A model generated the notes under the pieces. That model did no database searches and was not told where the DNA came from. It worked only from the letters and a program-made list of their open reading frames with translations. Shown here in pieces: positions 29,465-39,248 of a stretch of DNA of 64,000 nucleotides (position 1 is its first letter; every line of letters starts with the position of its first letter). The translations under genes and the position numbers were made by a program. The stretch comes from Pseudomonas sp. ML96 (GTDB lineage: Bacteria; Pseudomonadota; Gammaproteobacteria; Pseudomonadales; Pseudomonadaceae), in assembly GCF_000761545.1 (NCBI RefSeq), contig NZ_JPMY01000010.1, positions 372,001 to 436,000 of the forward strand, given 5' to 3'.

Positions 29465-31643
29465 AACCCTGCTCAGCGCCGCCATCGGCGTCCTGCTGCC
29501 GCTGGGCGCCGCCCAGGCCTGTGGCCCGGACTTCCCCTATCGCCTGCTGTCCGACCGCGCCGGCGCGCTGAACGAACTGCCGGAAGGCAACTTCGCCTTC
29601 GAGATCACCCGCATCGGCCCGGCCATCACGGGCCTGGCCAAGGCCGGGCCGGCCACCCTCGAGCTGTATTGGGACGAAGACAGCCAGCGCTATGTGGATG
29701 CACGCATCGGCGTCGAGAAGGAACAGTTCGATGCCGCGCGCTACGCCCTGATCAGTCGCCTGCGCGCCCTGACCGACGCGCGCCAGGCCGAGGCCGAAGG
29801 CGCCGAGCTGCCGCCCGAGCTGCGCCTGTACACCGCCGGCGCCGTGGCTTTCGGCGAACACGACATGGCCCTGGCCGCCGACTACTTCCGCCGCGTTCTG
29901 GCCCTGCCCGAAGCCGAGCGCCCGCTGCGCGGCACCTGGGCCGCCTATTCGCTGGGCCGCGCCCTGGCCGAACTGGCCGCCAGCGCACCGGACACCGTGC
30001 TGGACGATGCCGCCGCTCTGCAGCGCCAGCGCGATCTGCGCCAACAGGCCGTGCAGGCCTTCCAGCAGGCCCGCGCGCTGAGCATCGCCGGCAGCTCCGA
30101 TCCGTTGGACCTGGGTGTCGCCAGCCTCGGCGAGGAAGCCCGCCTGGTCCTGGAGGACGGCGACTGGAACAGCGCCATCCGCCTCTATGCCAGCCAGGCT
30201 CGCCAAGGGTCGACCACAGGCTACAGCTCGCTGCGCCAGCTCAGCAGCCGCCTCGCGCGCCTGGATGACCAGCAACTGCGCCCGCTGCTGGCCGGTAGCG
30301 AGGTCCAGCAACTGCTGGCCGCTCAACTGTTCAGCCGCCTGGACGCCTACGACAGCGAGGGCAAGCCCAGCCAACGCCTGCTCGGGCTGCTGCAGAACGC
30401 ACCGATCCAGGCCGAGGTGGCCGACCGCCTGGCCGCGCTGAGCTACCAACAGGGCGACTACCAGGCCACCCGCAACCTGCTCGAACGCGCCGGCGACAGC
30501 GGCCTGGCCTGGTGGCTGCGTGCCAAGCTGGCGCTGCAGGCCGGCGACAAGGCGGCGGCCGTCAACGCCTACGCCCAGGCGGCCAAGGCCTTCCCCGCCG
30601 ATGAGGACTGGGGCTGGCGGCGCACCACCGACTGGGACTACGAGACGCTCAAACCGCGCTGCCGCATCGAGGGCGAGATGGCCATCCTGGCTCTGGAGCG
30701 CGGCGACTATCTGGAGGCCTTCGACCAGCTCTACCGCAGCGGCGAAATCTACTGGCAGGACGCCGCCCAGGTCGCCGAACGCGTGCTGAGCAGCGACGAA
30801 CTGAAAGGCTATGTCGACGCCCAGGTGGCGGCAGCACCGCCAAGCGCAGAAGGCACCGAGCAGGGCTACTGGAACCGCCAGCCGGCGACCTCCCTGCGCG
30901 AGCTGCTCGGTCGCCGCCTGCTGCGCGAGGGCCGTTACGCCGACGCCCCCGCCTACTTCGCCACGGCCGAACTGCAACAGGCGGCCCGCGCCTATGGCGA
31001 GGCCCGCGAACAGGCCGAGGACGCCTGGACCGCCACCGGCCGCGCCGAGGGCTATTACCGCGCCGCCAAGCTAGCGCGCACACAGGGCCTGGAGCTGCTC
31101 GGCTACGAGCTGTCCCCGGACGAAGCCTGGGCCGGCGGCAACTTCGGCGCGGACACTCCGCAGCCGGTGCAGGCCGGCGGCCTGTTCAGCGCCGCCGAGG
31201 CGGCCCTGTACAACGCCAATGGCGCCCAGCCGAACAAGCGCTTCCACTACCGCTGGGTCGCCGCCGACCTGGCCAACCGCGCCGCCGACCTGCTGTCACC
31301 GCGCAGCCAGGCCTTCGCCGCCGTGCTGTGCAAGGCCAGTGGCTGGATCAACTATCGCGACCTGGAAGGCGCCCGCGCCTACTACCGGCGCTACGTGCAG
31401 CAGGGCCCCTATGTGGAATGGGCGGGCAACTTCGGTTTCGAATGTCCGGAACCGGACTTCGCCGGCGCCCGTCAACGTCTATGGGAGGACCGCGAACAGG
31501 CCGTGCGCCAGGCGCTGCGCCCGTTCAAGTACTGGCTGGCATTCGGCCTGCCGCTGCTGCTCGCCGCGACCATCTACTGGCAGCGCCGGCGGCGTGCCTT
31601 GGCTATAGTGGACAAAACCGCAGAGGAAAACCGTCATGAGTGA
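29451..31643 (+). CDS. Exported TPR/Sel1-like helical-repeat protein with C-terminal membrane anchor
   Basis: A 730-residue protein with a cleavable signal ([23 protein letters not shown] then [10 protein letters not shown]) and a very Ala/Leu-rich body of helical repeats of the TPR type (for example [71 protein letters not shown]). A single hydrophobic helix near the end ([17 protein letters not shown]) followed by RRRRA would anchor it in the inner membrane with the tail inside. Cys after the signal could also make it a lipoprotein. I recognise no enzymatic domain. Starts inside the previous gene and overlaps mapZ by 8 nt, so the three genes form one tight unit. Confidence 0.75.
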   Translation: MSFSRTLLSAAIGVLLPLGAAQACGPDFPYRLLSDRAGALNELPEGNFAFEITRIGPAITGLAKAGPATLELYWDEDSQRYVDARIGVEKEQFDAARYALISRLRALTDARQAEAEGAELPPELRLYTAGAVAFGEHDMALAADYFRRVLALPEAERPLRGTWAAYSLGRALAELAASAPDTVLDDAAALQRQRDLRQQAVQAFQQARALSIAGSSDPLDLGVASLGEEARLVLEDGDWNSAIRLYASQARQGSTTGYSSLRQLSSRLARLDDQQLRPLLAGSEVQQLLAAQLFSRLDAYDSEGKPSQRLLGLLQNAPIQAEVADRLAALSYQQGDYQATRNLLERAGDSGLAWWLRAKLALQAGDKAAAVNAYAQAAKAFPADEDWGWRRTTDWDYETLKPRCRIEGEMAILALERGDYLEAFDQLYRSGEIYWQDAAQVAERVLSSDELKGYVDAQVAAAPPSAEGTEQGYWNRQPATSLRELLGRRLLREGRYADAPAYFATAELQQAARAYGEAREQAEDAWTATGRAEGYYRAAKLARTQGLELLGYELSPDEAWAGGNFGADTPQPVQAGGLFSAAEAALYNANGAQPNKRFHYRWVAADLANRAADLLSPRSQAFAAVLCKASGWINYRDLEGARAYYRRYVQQGPYVEWAGNFGFECPEPDFAGARQRLWEDREQAVRQALRPFKYWLAFGLPLLLAATIYWQRRRRALAIVDKTAEENRHE

Positions 31644-32007
31644 TACGACCACCGAGCGTCGGCGCTTCCAGCGCATCGCCTTCGACGCCGCCACCGAACT
31701 CGTCCAGGGCGAGCGACGCTGGACGGTTGAGCTGCACGATGTGTCGCTGAAAGGTCTGCTGGTCAAACGCCCGCGCGACTGGAACGGCGACCCCGACCAG
31801 CCCTTCACTGCCACCCTGACTCTGGATGACACCACCCGCCTGCAGATGGAAGTGGTGCTGACCCGCACCCGCGACGAGCTGCTCGGCTTCGTCTGCCGGC
31901 ATATCGACCTGGAGTCGATCAGCCACCTGCGCCGCCTGGTCGAACTCAACCTGGGCGACGAGAGCCTGCTGGAGCGTGAGCTCGCGGCCCTCGGCGACGA
32001 GGACTGA
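31636..32007 (+). CDS. mapZ: PilZ-domain c-di-GMP receptor (MapZ)
   Basis: A 123-residue single PilZ domain. Both ligand motifs are intact: RRxxR as RRFQR at 9-13 and DxSxxG as DVSLKG. The C-terminal helix segment [21 protein letters not shown] is nearly identical to PAO1 PA4608/MapZ as I remember it. In P. aeruginosa MapZ bound to c-di-GMP inhibits the CheR1 methyltransferase and so alters chemotaxis. It overlaps the preceding gene by 8 nt and precedes radA as in PAO1. Confidence 0.92.
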   Translation: MSDTTTERRRFQRIAFDAATELVQGERRWTVELHDVSLKGLLVKRPRDWNGDPDQPFTATLTLDDTTRLQMEVVLTRTRDELLGFVCRHIDLESISHLRRLVELNLGDESLLERELAALGDED

Positions 32008-32029
32008 AACACCGCTAGCAGACAGCAGA

Positions 32030-32049
32030 AGGGCGCCATATGGCGCCCT
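32030..32049. terminator. Palindrome between mapZ and the small minus-strand gene
   Basis: Perfect 20 bp palindrome AGGGCGCCATATGGCGCCCT, 22 bp after the mapZ stop. No clear T-run, so termination is likely but may need help. Confidence 0.55.
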
Positions 32050-32057
32050 CGTCGTAT

Positions 32058-32204
32058 CTAGCGCTGCGCGCCGTTACCTCGGCGCCGCCGCTCCTGCACT
32101 CGCCGTGCGCCCAGGCTCGCCTCGCGGCGCTCCTCGGCACTGTCACGCGGCCGCCCCGTCTCGTAGCTGAGGCTCTTGGCGAAGAAATCGAAGAACAGGA
32201 ACAT
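32058..32204 (-). CDS. Small basic protein of unknown function (48 aa)
   Basis: A 48-residue frame starting MFLFFDFFAKSLSYETGRP, with GGAGAT 6 nt before the ATG, ideal for translation. The N-terminus is aromatic (four to five Phe), the C-terminus strongly basic (RREASLGARRVQERRRRGNG). It sits between mapZ and radA, convergent with mapZ. I do not recognise a family; the good Shine-Dalgarno and isolation between two palindromic/terminator elements argue that it is real. Confidence 0.5.
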   Translation of the reverse strand: MFLFFDFFAKSLSYETGRPRDSAEERREASLGARRVQERRRRGNGAQR

Positions 32205-32315
32205 GGGGCATCTCCGTTATGAACACGGGGCCATGCTCCTCCTCGTCTGTTACCGAATGATTGATCTGCGACAAGCGCCGCGGGTCGCTGGCAGCGGCAG
32301 AGCGCCGCAGGGGCG

Positions 32316-33683
32316 TCACTCGAACAGGGCGTCCAGCGCCTGTTCCAGACGCGTCACAGCGATGATCTGCAGGCCGGCCGGCGCCTCCTTGGGCGCATTG
32401 CCCTTAGGCACGATGGCACGCTTGAAGCCGTGCTTGGCCGCCTCCTTCAGGCGCTCCTGGCCGCTCGGCACCGGGCGGATCTCGCCGGACAGGCCGATCT
32501 CGCCGAACACCAGCAGGTCATGCGGCAACGGCTTGTTGCGCAGGCTGGAAATCACCGCCGCCATCAGCGCCAGGTCCGAGGCGGTCTCCAGCACCTTGAC
32601 TCCGCCGACCACGTTGAGGAACACGTCCTGGTCGTAGGTCGGGATACCGCCGTGGCGGTGCAGCACGGCCAGCAGCATGGCCAGGCGGTTCTGGTCCAGG
32701 CCCAGGGTCACGCGCTTGGGGTTGGCCATATGGCTGGTGTCGACCAGCGCCTGCACTTCCACCAGCATCGGTCGGGTGCCTTCCCAAGTGGCCATCACCA
32801 CGCTGCCGGGCACCGCTTCCTGGGCGCGGGTGAGGAAGATCGCCGAGGGGTTGGTGACTTCCTTGAGGCCCTTGTCGGTCATGCCGAACACGCCCAGCTC
32901 GTTGACCGCGCCGAAGCGGTTCTTCACCGCGCGCAGCAGGCGCAGGCGGCCGTCGGACTCGCCCTCGAAATACAGCACGGTGTCGACCATATGTTCGAGC
33001 ACGCGCGGGCCAGCCAGGGCGCCCTCCTTGGTCACGTGGCCGACCAGGAAGATTGCCGTGCCGCTCTGCTTGGCGAAACGAACCAGCAGCGCCGCACTCT
33101 CGCGCACCTGGGCCACGCCGCCGGGGGCGGACTGCAGTTGCTCGGTGAAGATGGTCTGGATCGAGTCGATCACCATCACCTTGGGCTGCTCGCGGCGCGC
33201 CACGTCGATGATCGACTCGATACAGGTCTCGGTCATCACCTTGAGCTTGTCCTGCGGCAGTTCCAGGCGCCGCGCGCGCATGGCCACCTGCTGCTGCGAT
33301 TCCTCACCGGTGACGTACAGGGCCGGCAGGCGCTGGGCGATATTGCACAGGGTCTGCAGCAGGATGGTCGACTTGCCGATACCCGGGTCACCGCCGATCA
33401 GCACCACCGAGCCGTCCACCAGGCCACCGCCGAGCACCCGATCCAGCTCCCCGGAAACGGTGGAGAAGCGCGGCACTTCCTCGACGCTGACTTCGGCCAG
33501 GGTCTTGATCTGCGCCTGCTGCCCGGCCCAGCCACCACGCCCGGACGGCGCAGCGGCGCCACCGCTTTCGATCATGGTCTCGGTCAGAGTGTTCCAGGCC
33601 CCGCACTCGCCGCACTGCCCGGCCCACTTGGGAAAGGTGGCGCCGCACTCGGTGCAGCCATACATGCGCTTGGCCTTGGCCAT
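32316..33683 (-). CDS. radA: DNA repair protein RadA
   Basis: RecA-like helicase that promotes branch migration in recombination. The 455-residue protein has an N-terminal C4 zinc finger (CTECGATFPKWAGQCGECGAWNT), a RecA core with Walker A GGDPGIGKST and KNRFG motif (AVKNRFGAVNELG), and a C-terminal Lon-like domain (about 270-455, GGVKVLETASDLAL, VVSSLRNKPLP-type). The start at 33683 follows GGAG; a longer open frame upstream is not conserved. Same order as PAO1 PA4609. Confidence 0.96.
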   Translation of the reverse strand: MAKAKRMYGCTECGATFPKWAGQCGECGAWNTLTETMIESGGAAAPSGRGGWAGQQAQIKTLAEVSVEEVPRFSTVSGELDRVLGGGLVDGSVVLIGGDPGIGKSTILLQTLCNIAQRLPALYVTGEESQQQVAMRARRLELPQDKLKVMTETCIESIIDVARREQPKVMVIDSIQTIFTEQLQSAPGGVAQVRESAALLVRFAKQSGTAIFLVGHVTKEGALAGPRVLEHMVDTVLYFEGESDGRLRLLRAVKNRFGAVNELGVFGMTDKGLKEVTNPSAIFLTRAQEAVPGSVVMATWEGTRPMLVEVQALVDTSHMANPKRVTLGLDQNRLAMLLAVLHRHGGIPTYDQDVFLNVVGGVKVLETASDLALMAAVISSLRNKPLPHDLLVFGEIGLSGEIRPVPSGQERLKEAAKHGFKRAIVPKGNAPKEAPAGLQIIAVTRLEQALDALFE

Positions 33684-33756
33684 GGAAATCTCCGCCCGCT
33701 GAAAAACGGCGATAATAGCGTCCGCACCGCCCCTAGTCGCCCTTGCGAGCCCGCCC

Positions 33757-34248
33757 ATGCAGATCGAACTTGTCCCGACCACGGTCGACCAGCTCCCGCT
33801 GATCGCCAACCTCTATCAGTTCTACGCCTACGAGTCGTCGGACTGGGAGGAGGAAGAGATCGAGGCCGACGGCCGCTTCTATATCCACGAGCCGCATCTG
33901 GCACGCTACTGGCACGACGCGGGCTGGAGCGCCAACCTGATCCTCGCCGATGGCTTCATCGCCGGTTTCCTGCTGATCGAGCGCAGCGAGCTGCCGGGCA
34001 TCGACGCCCGCGAATTCGCTGACCTGTTCATCCTCAAGAAGTACCGCCGCCACGGCATCGGCCGCGCCCTGGCGGAACAGGTAATGAACGATGGCGGCAC
34101 CTGGCTGGTCCGTTTCTATGCCGGTGACGAGCCGGCCGCGGCTTTCTGGCGCAACGTGCTGGCCAACCTGCCGCTAGGTGTGCGGCAGGTCTGGCCGGAT
34201 GATGAGCCCGGGCTGCTCAGCTACCTGATCAACCCGCCGCTGCACTGA
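33757..34248 (+). CDS. GNAT-family N-acetyltransferase
   Basis: A 163-residue acetyltransferase fold. The acetyl-CoA loop is present as KKYRRHGIGRALAEQ (R-x2-G-x-G/A). N-terminal MQIELVPTTVDQLPLIANLYQFYAYES and the middle LILADGFIAGFLLIER form the beta sheet. Substrate unknown. Divergent from radA (73 bp) and matching PAO1 PA4610. Confidence 0.85.
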   Translation: MQIELVPTTVDQLPLIANLYQFYAYESSDWEEEEIEADGRFYIHEPHLARYWHDAGWSANLILADGFIAGFLLIERSELPGIDAREFADLFILKKYRRHGIGRALAEQVMNDGGTWLVRFYAGDEPAAAFWRNVLANLPLGVRQVWPDDEPGLLSYLINPPLH

Positions 34249-34256
34249 AGGACGAT

Positions 34257-34538
34257 CTAGCGCGGCCCGCAGGCGTTACCGCAGCCGCAGCACTGGCCGA
34301 TGGCACGGCGGAAGTGACGGGACAGGGTCTCGCGGTAGACCAGGCGCGTGCGTTTCAGGCGGCCGAGGGACAGCTCGTCGAGCCGCTCCAGGCCGTTCTC
34401 GACCCGTTCGATACGGGCATCGAGCACATCGAACTGCTCGACCAGGCGGGCGAAGTGGATGTCGTTCTGACGCAGACGCTGCAACTCCATGCGCAGCTGG
34501 GGAAGCTCCTGGGGCAAAGGCTGGGGATGGCTCTTCAT
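34257..34538 (-). CDS. YdcH-family (DUF465) protein with Cys-rich tail
   Basis: A 93-residue coiled-coil protein. The YdcH core ELPQLRMELQRLRQNDIHFARLVEQFDVLDARIERVENG is followed by helix LDELSLGRLKRTRLVYRETLSRHFRRA and an unusual C-terminus GQCCGCGNACGPR with four Cys in nine residues, a possible metal site. Divergent from a second, shorter YdcH gene 126 bp away. Role of the family is unknown. Confidence 0.75.
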   Translation of the reverse strand: MKSHPQPLPQELPQLRMELQRLRQNDIHFARLVEQFDVLDARIERVENGLERLDELSLGRLKRTRLVYRETLSRHFRRAIGQCCGCGNACGPR

Positions 34539-34664
34539 GGCTCTGCTCCTGAAAATATGGTTAGATTTTAACCAGCCACGCCGACCACCCCATTGACCGA
34601 GGTCAAGGCTGCCTCGCCCACTGGGCTAGGCTGAACAGGACACGTACGAAGAGGAGGACCCGCT

Positions 34665-34910
34665 ATGCCACTCGAACACCATCCCCTGGCCCGTGAATTC
34701 CCCGAGTATCGCGAGCAGCTGCAGGCCCTGTACGCCAGCGACGCGCACTTCGCCCAGCAGGCGCAGCACTACGAGAGCCTGGACAAGCGCATCTATGAAG
34801 TGGAGGACGGCCGCGCGGCGCTGGACGACCAGGCCCTGCATGCGCTGAAGAACGAACGGGTAACTCTCAAGGACCAGATCGCCGCACGCCTGCGCCAGGC
34901 CAAGGGCTGA
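34665..34910 (+). CDS. YdcH-family (DUF465) protein
   Basis: An 81-residue all-helical protein: MPLEHHPLAREFPEYREQLQ, then LYASDAHFAQQAQHYESLDKRIYEVEDG and LHALKNERVTLKDQIAARLRQAKG. The DxHFxxxxxxYxxLDxxIxxxExG pattern is the DUF465 signature. A GAGGAGGA Shine-Dalgarno lies 8 nt before the ATG. Divergent paralogue of the preceding gene but without the Cys-rich end. Confidence 0.85.
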   Translation: MPLEHHPLAREFPEYREQLQALYASDAHFAQQAQHYESLDKRIYEVEDGRAALDDQALHALKNERVTLKDQIAARLRQAKG

Positions 34911-34975
34911 TACACCGCAGGCGCACCAGTGCTGGGGTACACTCCAGCCCATAACCAGAAACCAGGGAGTGAAAC

Positions 34976-35383
34976 ATGGGTATTCTCAACGAGTTCAAGG
35001 CCTTCGCGGTCAAGGGCAACGTGGTCGACATGGCCGTCGGTATCATCATCGGCGCGGCGTTCGGCAAGATCGTCAGCTCCTTCGTCGGTGACGTGGTCAT
35101 GCCACCGATCGGCCTGCTGATCGGCGGGGTCGACTTCTCCGACCTGGCCATCACCCTCAAGGCCGCCGAGGGCGACATTCCGGCGGTGGTACTGAGCTAC
35201 GGCAAGTTCATCCAGACCGTGCTCGACTTCGTCATCGTCGCCTTCGCCATCTTCATGGGCGTCAAGGTGATCAACAAACTCAAGCGCGAAGAGGCCGAGG
35301 CACCGACCGTGCCGCCGGTGCCGACGGCAGAGGAAGTGCTGCTGACGGAGATTCGTGATCTGCTCAAGCAGCAGAAGCAATAA
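34976..35383 (+). CDS. mscL: Large-conductance mechanosensitive channel
   Basis: Homopentameric inner-membrane tension-gated channel that releases solutes on osmotic downshock. The 135-residue product has the amphipathic N-helix [21 protein letters not shown]1 with [18 protein letters not shown] (pore constriction), periplasmic loop, TM2 ([19 protein letters not shown]) and a cytoplasmic helix bundle end. Ends at a strong bidirectional terminator. PAO1 PA4614. Confidence 0.96.
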   Translation: MGILNEFKAFAVKGNVVDMAVGIIIGAAFGKIVSSFVGDVVMPPIGLLIGGVDFSDLAITLKAAEGDIPAVVLSYGKFIQTVLDFVIVAFAIFMGVKVINKLKREEAEAPTVPPVPTAEEVLLTEIRDLLKQQKQ

Positions 35384-35385
35384 GA

Positions 35386-35411
35386 AAAACGGCGCCCGAG
35401 GGCGCCGTTTT
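35386..35411. terminator. Bidirectional terminator between mscL and the terC-like gene
   Basis: Perfect 11 bp stem AAAACGGCGCC/GGCGCCGTTTT with a 4 nt loop, shared by two convergent genes. Confidence 0.9.
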
Positions 35412-35416
35412 CATCT

Positions 35417-36973
35417 TCACTGCTCGCGGGTGAGCAGCAGGCGGTTGACCCGCCGTTCGTGCACTTCTTCCACGCGCATGCGCCAGCCGGCGAACTGCAC
35501 CTCGTCGCCCACTGCAGGCAGGCGGTCGAGCAGGCTCATCACCAGGCCGGCGAGGGTCTGGTAGTCCTCGGTGGCCTGGGCCTGCAGGCCGATGCGCGAA
35601 CGCAGCAGAGCCAGGTTGAGCGCACCGCTGACGCGGAAGCCCGCACCCTCCGGCTCGATGTCCGGGCCGTCCACCTCGCTGGCGTCCGGCAGCTCGCCAG
35701 CGATGGCCTCGAGGATGTCGGTCAGGGTCAGCAGGCCGACGAAGCCACCGAACTCGTTGACCACGAAGGCCACGTGGGTCGAAGCCTGGCGCATCTGCTC
35801 CAGGGCGCCGAGCACCGCGCAGCTGTCCGGCAGGTTGAGCGGCTGACGCAGCAGGCCCTCGATATCCGGTTCACGCTGGTCCAGCAGTTCCTTGAGCAGT
35901 TCCTTCTTGTGCACGAAGCCCAGCGGCTCGTCGACCTGGCCGTCGCGGATCACCAGCAGACGCGAGTGCGGCGACTCCAGCAGGGCCTGGCGGATCTGCT
36001 CGGGGGAATGGCCCAGGTCGATATGGTCGACCTCCATGCGCCCGGTCATCACCTCGGTGATCGGCTGCTCGGCCAGGCCCAGCACGCCGCGGATCATCAC
36101 CCGTTCACGGCGGTCGAACAGCGCGGCCTCGCCGGCACCACCCTCGAGCATGTCGGCGATCTCCTCGCCCACTTCGTCGGCCTCGACCTTGCCGCCAAGC
36201 AGGCGCAGCACGGCGTGTGCGGTGCGCTCACGCATGCCACGGCCGTTCTGCATCTGCCGTTTGCGCTTGTGCCGTACCAGCTGGTTGGCCACCTCGATGA
36301 GGATCGAGAAGCCGATGGCCGCGTACAGGTAACCCTTGGGAATGTGGAAGCCCAGGCCTTCGGCGGTGAGGCTGAAGCCGATCATCATCAGGAAGCCCAG
36401 GCACAGCATGATCACCGTCGGATGGGCGTTGACGAAGGCGGTCAGCGGCTTGCTGGCGACGATCATCAGGCCGATCGAGATGATCACGGCGATCATCATC
36501 ACTTCCAGGTGCTCGACCATGCCCACGGCGGTAATTACCGCGTCTAGCGAGAACACCGCGTCGAGCACGACGATCTGCGCCACCACCGGCCAGAACAGCG
36601 CATAGGTGCGGCTGCCGCCCGGCTGATGGGTGCGGCCTTCGAGACGCTCGTGCAGCTCCATGGTGGCCTTGAACAGCAGGAACACACCACCGAACAGCAT
36701 GATCAGGTCACGTCCGGAGAAGCTGTGGCCGAACACCTCGATCAGCGGCTCGGTCAGGGTCACCAACCAGGAAATACTGGCCAGCAGGCCCAGGCGCATG
36801 ATCAGCGCCAGGCTCAGGCCGATCAGACGCGCGCGGTCACGCAGGTGCGGCGGCAGCTTGTCGGCGAGGATCGCGATGAACACCAGGTTGTCGATGCCCA
36901 GGACGATCTCCAGGACGATCAGCGTCAGCAGGCCGAGCCACGCGGTCGGGTCGGCCATCCATTCGAAGATCAT
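35417..36973 (-). CDS. TerC-family membrane protein with CBS pair and CorC/HlyC domain
   Basis: A 518-residue fusion: N-terminal TerC domain (about 1-220, seven helices, with acidic helices [15 protein letters not shown] and [19 protein letters not shown] that supply the metal-site aspartates), then two CBS domains (about 300-430) and a CorC_HlyC domain (about 440-518). E. coli YoaE and Alx relatives are linked to manganese or tellurite handling; transport itself is inferred. Start ATG at 36973 with GGAGGAACGC. An upstream reading frame ends in TGA overlapping this ATG (ATGA), suggesting coupling. No yybP-ykoY riboswitch was recognised. Confidence 0.9.
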   Translation of the reverse strand: MIFEWMADPTAWLGLLTLIVLEIVLGIDNLVFIAILADKLPPHLRDRARLIGLSLALIMRLGLLASISWLVTLTEPLIEVFGHSFSGRDLIMLFGGVFLLFKATMELHERLEGRTHQPGGSRTYALFWPVVAQIVVLDAVFSLDAVITAVGMVEHLEVMMIAVIISIGLMIVASKPLTAFVNAHPTVIMLCLGFLMMIGFSLTAEGLGFHIPKGYLYAAIGFSILIEVANQLVRHKRKRQMQNGRGMRERTAHAVLRLLGGKVEADEVGEEIADMLEGGAGEAALFDRRERVMIRGVLGLAEQPITEVMTGRMEVDHIDLGHSPEQIRQALLESPHSRLLVIRDGQVDEPLGFVHKKELLKELLDQREPDIEGLLRQPLNLPDSCAVLGALEQMRQASTHVAFVVNEFGGFVGLLTLTDILEAIAGELPDASEVDGPDIEPEGAGFRVSGALNLALLRSRIGLQAQATEDYQTLAGLVMSLLDRLPAVGDEVQFAGWRMRVEEVHERRVNRLLLTREQ

Positions 36974-37220
36974 GCGTTCCTCCGGGCAGGCGTCGACGCT
37001 GCGCAGGCACGGTAGACGTGGCGCAGGGCGTATCGTTCAGGCGAAATCAGGGGCAGACGCGCGCGGGCGTCGAGGGAAGGGAGGCCACTCGGGGGTGGCT
37101 GGCAACTGTCGCTGTCCATGGGTTCCATCAGGGAAAAAGGGACGGCCATCCTAGCGGTGCTGCCGCCAATCCCTAAGCGGCAAAGCGTTACCAATTCTTA
37201 ACGCCGGGCAACTAACCGCT

Positions 37221-37997
37221 CTACCAGTAGTTCTCCACGGCCACCGCGCCGGGCCTGCGGCTCAAGGATAGCTGCATGTCGCGCGCCTTGAGCACGGCGC
37301 GGGTGTCATCGATCATCTGCGGGTTGCCGCAGAGCATCACCCGCGAGTGCTCGGGGCTCAGCGCCAGGCCGGCGGCACGCTCCAGCTCGCCGTTCTCGAT
37401 CAGCGTGGTGACCCGCGCATTGAGTGCACCTGGCACCTGCTCGCGCGTCACCACCGGGATGTACTGCAGCTTATGCCCCGCCCCTTCCAGCCACTCACGC
37501 TGCGGCAGCTCGGCGATCAGTTCCTGATAGGCCAGCTCGCCACGATCACGCGCGCTGTACACCAGCACGATGCGCTCGAAGCGCTGCCACACCTCCAGGT
37601 CCTGAAGGATCGACAGGAACGGAGCCAGGCCGGTGCCGGTGCCGATCAGCCACAGGTCGCGGCCGTCAGGGAAACGGTCGAGAGTGAGGAAGCCGGTGGC
37701 CTGCTTCTCCACCAGCAGCTCGTCGCCGGCCGCCAAGCGACTCAGCTCGCTGGTGAACTCGCCGCCGGGCACCACGATGGAGAAGAACTCCAGGTACTCG
37801 TCGTGCGGCGCCGAGACCACCGAATAGGCGCGCCAGACCACTCGCCCGTCAGCCTTGCGCACGCCCAGGCGGACGAACTGGCCGGCACGGAAACGGAAAC
37901 CGGCGTCGCGGGTGCAGACCAGGCTGAACAGGCTGGGCGACCAGACGCGCACCTCGGTGAGCGTCTGGCGGGTGAACTTCTCTTCGCTGGCGGTCAT
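37221..37997 (-). CDS. Ferredoxin/flavodoxin-NADP+ reductase family (PA4615-like)
   Basis: A 258-residue FNR-fold flavoprotein. FAD-binding RAYSVVSAP (RxYS) at about 56-64, LEFFSIVVPGGEFTSEL, NADP-site LIGTGTGLAPFLSILQDLE and C-terminal VMLCGNPQMIDDT. It lacks the C-terminal VEK of the FprA type, ending AVAVENYW, an aromatic end as in related subclass IA reductases. It exchanges electrons between NADPH and ferredoxin or flavodoxin. Divergent from rlmG (66 bp). Position equals PAO1 PA4615. Confidence 0.88.
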   Translation of the reverse strand: MTASEEKFTRQTLTEVRVWSPSLFSLVCTRDAGFRFRAGQFVRLGVRKADGRVVWRAYSVVSAPHDEYLEFFSIVVPGGEFTSELSRLAAGDELLVEKQATGFLTLDRFPDGRDLWLIGTGTGLAPFLSILQDLEVWQRFERIVLVYSARDRGELAYQELIAELPQREWLEGAGHKLQYIPVVTREQVPGALNARVTTLIENGELERAAGLALSPEHSRVMLCGNPQMIDDTRAVLKARDMQLSLSRRPGAVAVENYW

Positions 37998-38063
37998 ACT
38001 TTCCCCTTTCTCGTACCCCGGCAGTCTGGCGCAAAGCGCCGGCGGCTAACACCGACAGTTTTC

Positions 38064-39188
38064 ATGCCTATTCTCGCTACCCCCTTCGCCCAGCTCGACC
38101 TGATCCGCCAACCGGAAATGGCCAACGAGCCGCTGCAGGCCTTCGACGCCGCCGACGAGTACCTGCTCGCCCATGTCCATGAACTGGGCCTGCCGGCGGA
38201 CAGCCGCGTGCTGCTGCTCAACGACAGCTTCGGCGCCCTGGCCTGCTCGCTGGCCGCGCACTGCCGGGTGACCAGCAGCGGCGACTCGCACCTCGGCCAC
38301 CTGGCCCTGCAGAAGAACCTGGCGCGCAACGGCCTGGATGCCGACAGCGTGCACTTCGTGCCGGCCAGCGAGACCGCACAAGGTCCGTTCGACCTGGTGC
38401 TGCTGCGCGTACCCAAGACCCTGGCCCTGCTCGAAGAGCAGCTGATCCGCCTGCACGGCCAGCTGGCGCCCGGCGCCACAGTGATAGCCGGCGCCATGAT
38501 CAAGCATTTGCCGCGCAGCGCCGGCGAACTGATGGAGCAGTACATCGGCCCGCTGCAGGCCTCGCTGGCGGTGAAGAAGGCGCGCCTGCTGACCGCCACG
38601 CCGAAAAGCAAACTGGCGCCGCGCTCGCCCTACCCGACCCGCTACCGGCTGGACAAGCCGGCCATCGAGCTGGTCAACCACGCCAACGTGTTCTGCCGCG
38701 AAGACCTGGACATCGGCACCCGCGCCTTCCTGCCACATCTGCCCAAGCGCCTGCAAGCGCAGCGCGTGGCCGATCTCGGCTGTGGCAACGGCGTGCTGGC
38801 CATCGCCTACGCCCTGGCCAACCCGGCGGCCGAGCTGACCCTGGTGGACGAGTCCTACATGGCCGTGCAGTCGGCCGCTGAGAACTGGCGTGCGGCGCTC
38901 GGTGAGCGCGCGGCGACCTTCCGCGCCGCCGATGGCCTGGCCGACCAGCCCGCCGACTCGCTCGACCTGGTGCTGTGCAACCCGCCCTTCCACCAGCAAC
39001 AGGTGGTCGGCGACTTCCTCGCCTGGCGCATGTTCCAGCAGGCCCGCACGGCGCTGGTCACCGGCGGCGAGCTGTGGATCGTCGGCAACCGCCACCTGGG
39101 CTACCACGCCAAACTCAAGCGCCTGTTCCGCGGCGTGGAACAGGTCGCGGCCACGCCCAAGTTCGTGGTGCTCAAGGCCACCAAATAG
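38064..39188 (+). CDS. rlmG: 23S rRNA (guanine-N2)-methyltransferase RlmG-like
   Basis: A 374-residue two-domain SAM methyltransferase of the RlmG/RsmC type. The N-terminal pseudo-methyltransferase half (1-185) lacks a SAM loop; the C-terminal half has VADLGCGNGVLAIAYAL (motif I) and the catalytic NPPF in LCNPPFHQQ. RlmG methylates G1835 of 23S rRNA; RsmC is an alternative (G1207 of 16S). The 374-residue length and MPILATPFAQLDLIRQP start favour RlmG. Confidence 0.85.
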   Translation: MPILATPFAQLDLIRQPEMANEPLQAFDAADEYLLAHVHELGLPADSRVLLLNDSFGALACSLAAHCRVTSSGDSHLGHLALQKNLARNGLDADSVHFVPASETAQGPFDLVLLRVPKTLALLEEQLIRLHGQLAPGATVIAGAMIKHLPRSAGELMEQYIGPLQASLAVKKARLLTATPKSKLAPRSPYPTRYRLDKPAIELVNHANVFCREDLDIGTRAFLPHLPKRLQAQRVADLGCGNGVLAIAYALANPAAELTLVDESYMAVQSAAENWRAALGERAATFRAADGLADQPADSLDLVLCNPPFHQQQVVGDFLAWRMFQQARTALVTGGELWIVGNRHLGYHAKLKRLFRGVEQVAATPKFVVLKATK

Positions 39189-39205
39189 GCCGGTCTGAGA
39201 AAAGC

Positions 39206-39233
39206 AAAAGGGCGCCCATAGGCGCCCTTTTTC
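39206..39233. terminator. Bidirectional terminator between rlmG and the TonB receptor
   Basis: Stem AAAAGGGCGCC/GGCGCCCTTTT with a 4-5 nt loop between two convergent genes. Confidence 0.88.
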
Positions 39234-39248
39234 ATGCGGCGCAGAGAC

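Noticed and set aside
36974..37220. yybP-ykoY manganese riboswitch before the TerC-like gene
   Set aside because: The conserved loop sequences could not be found by eye.
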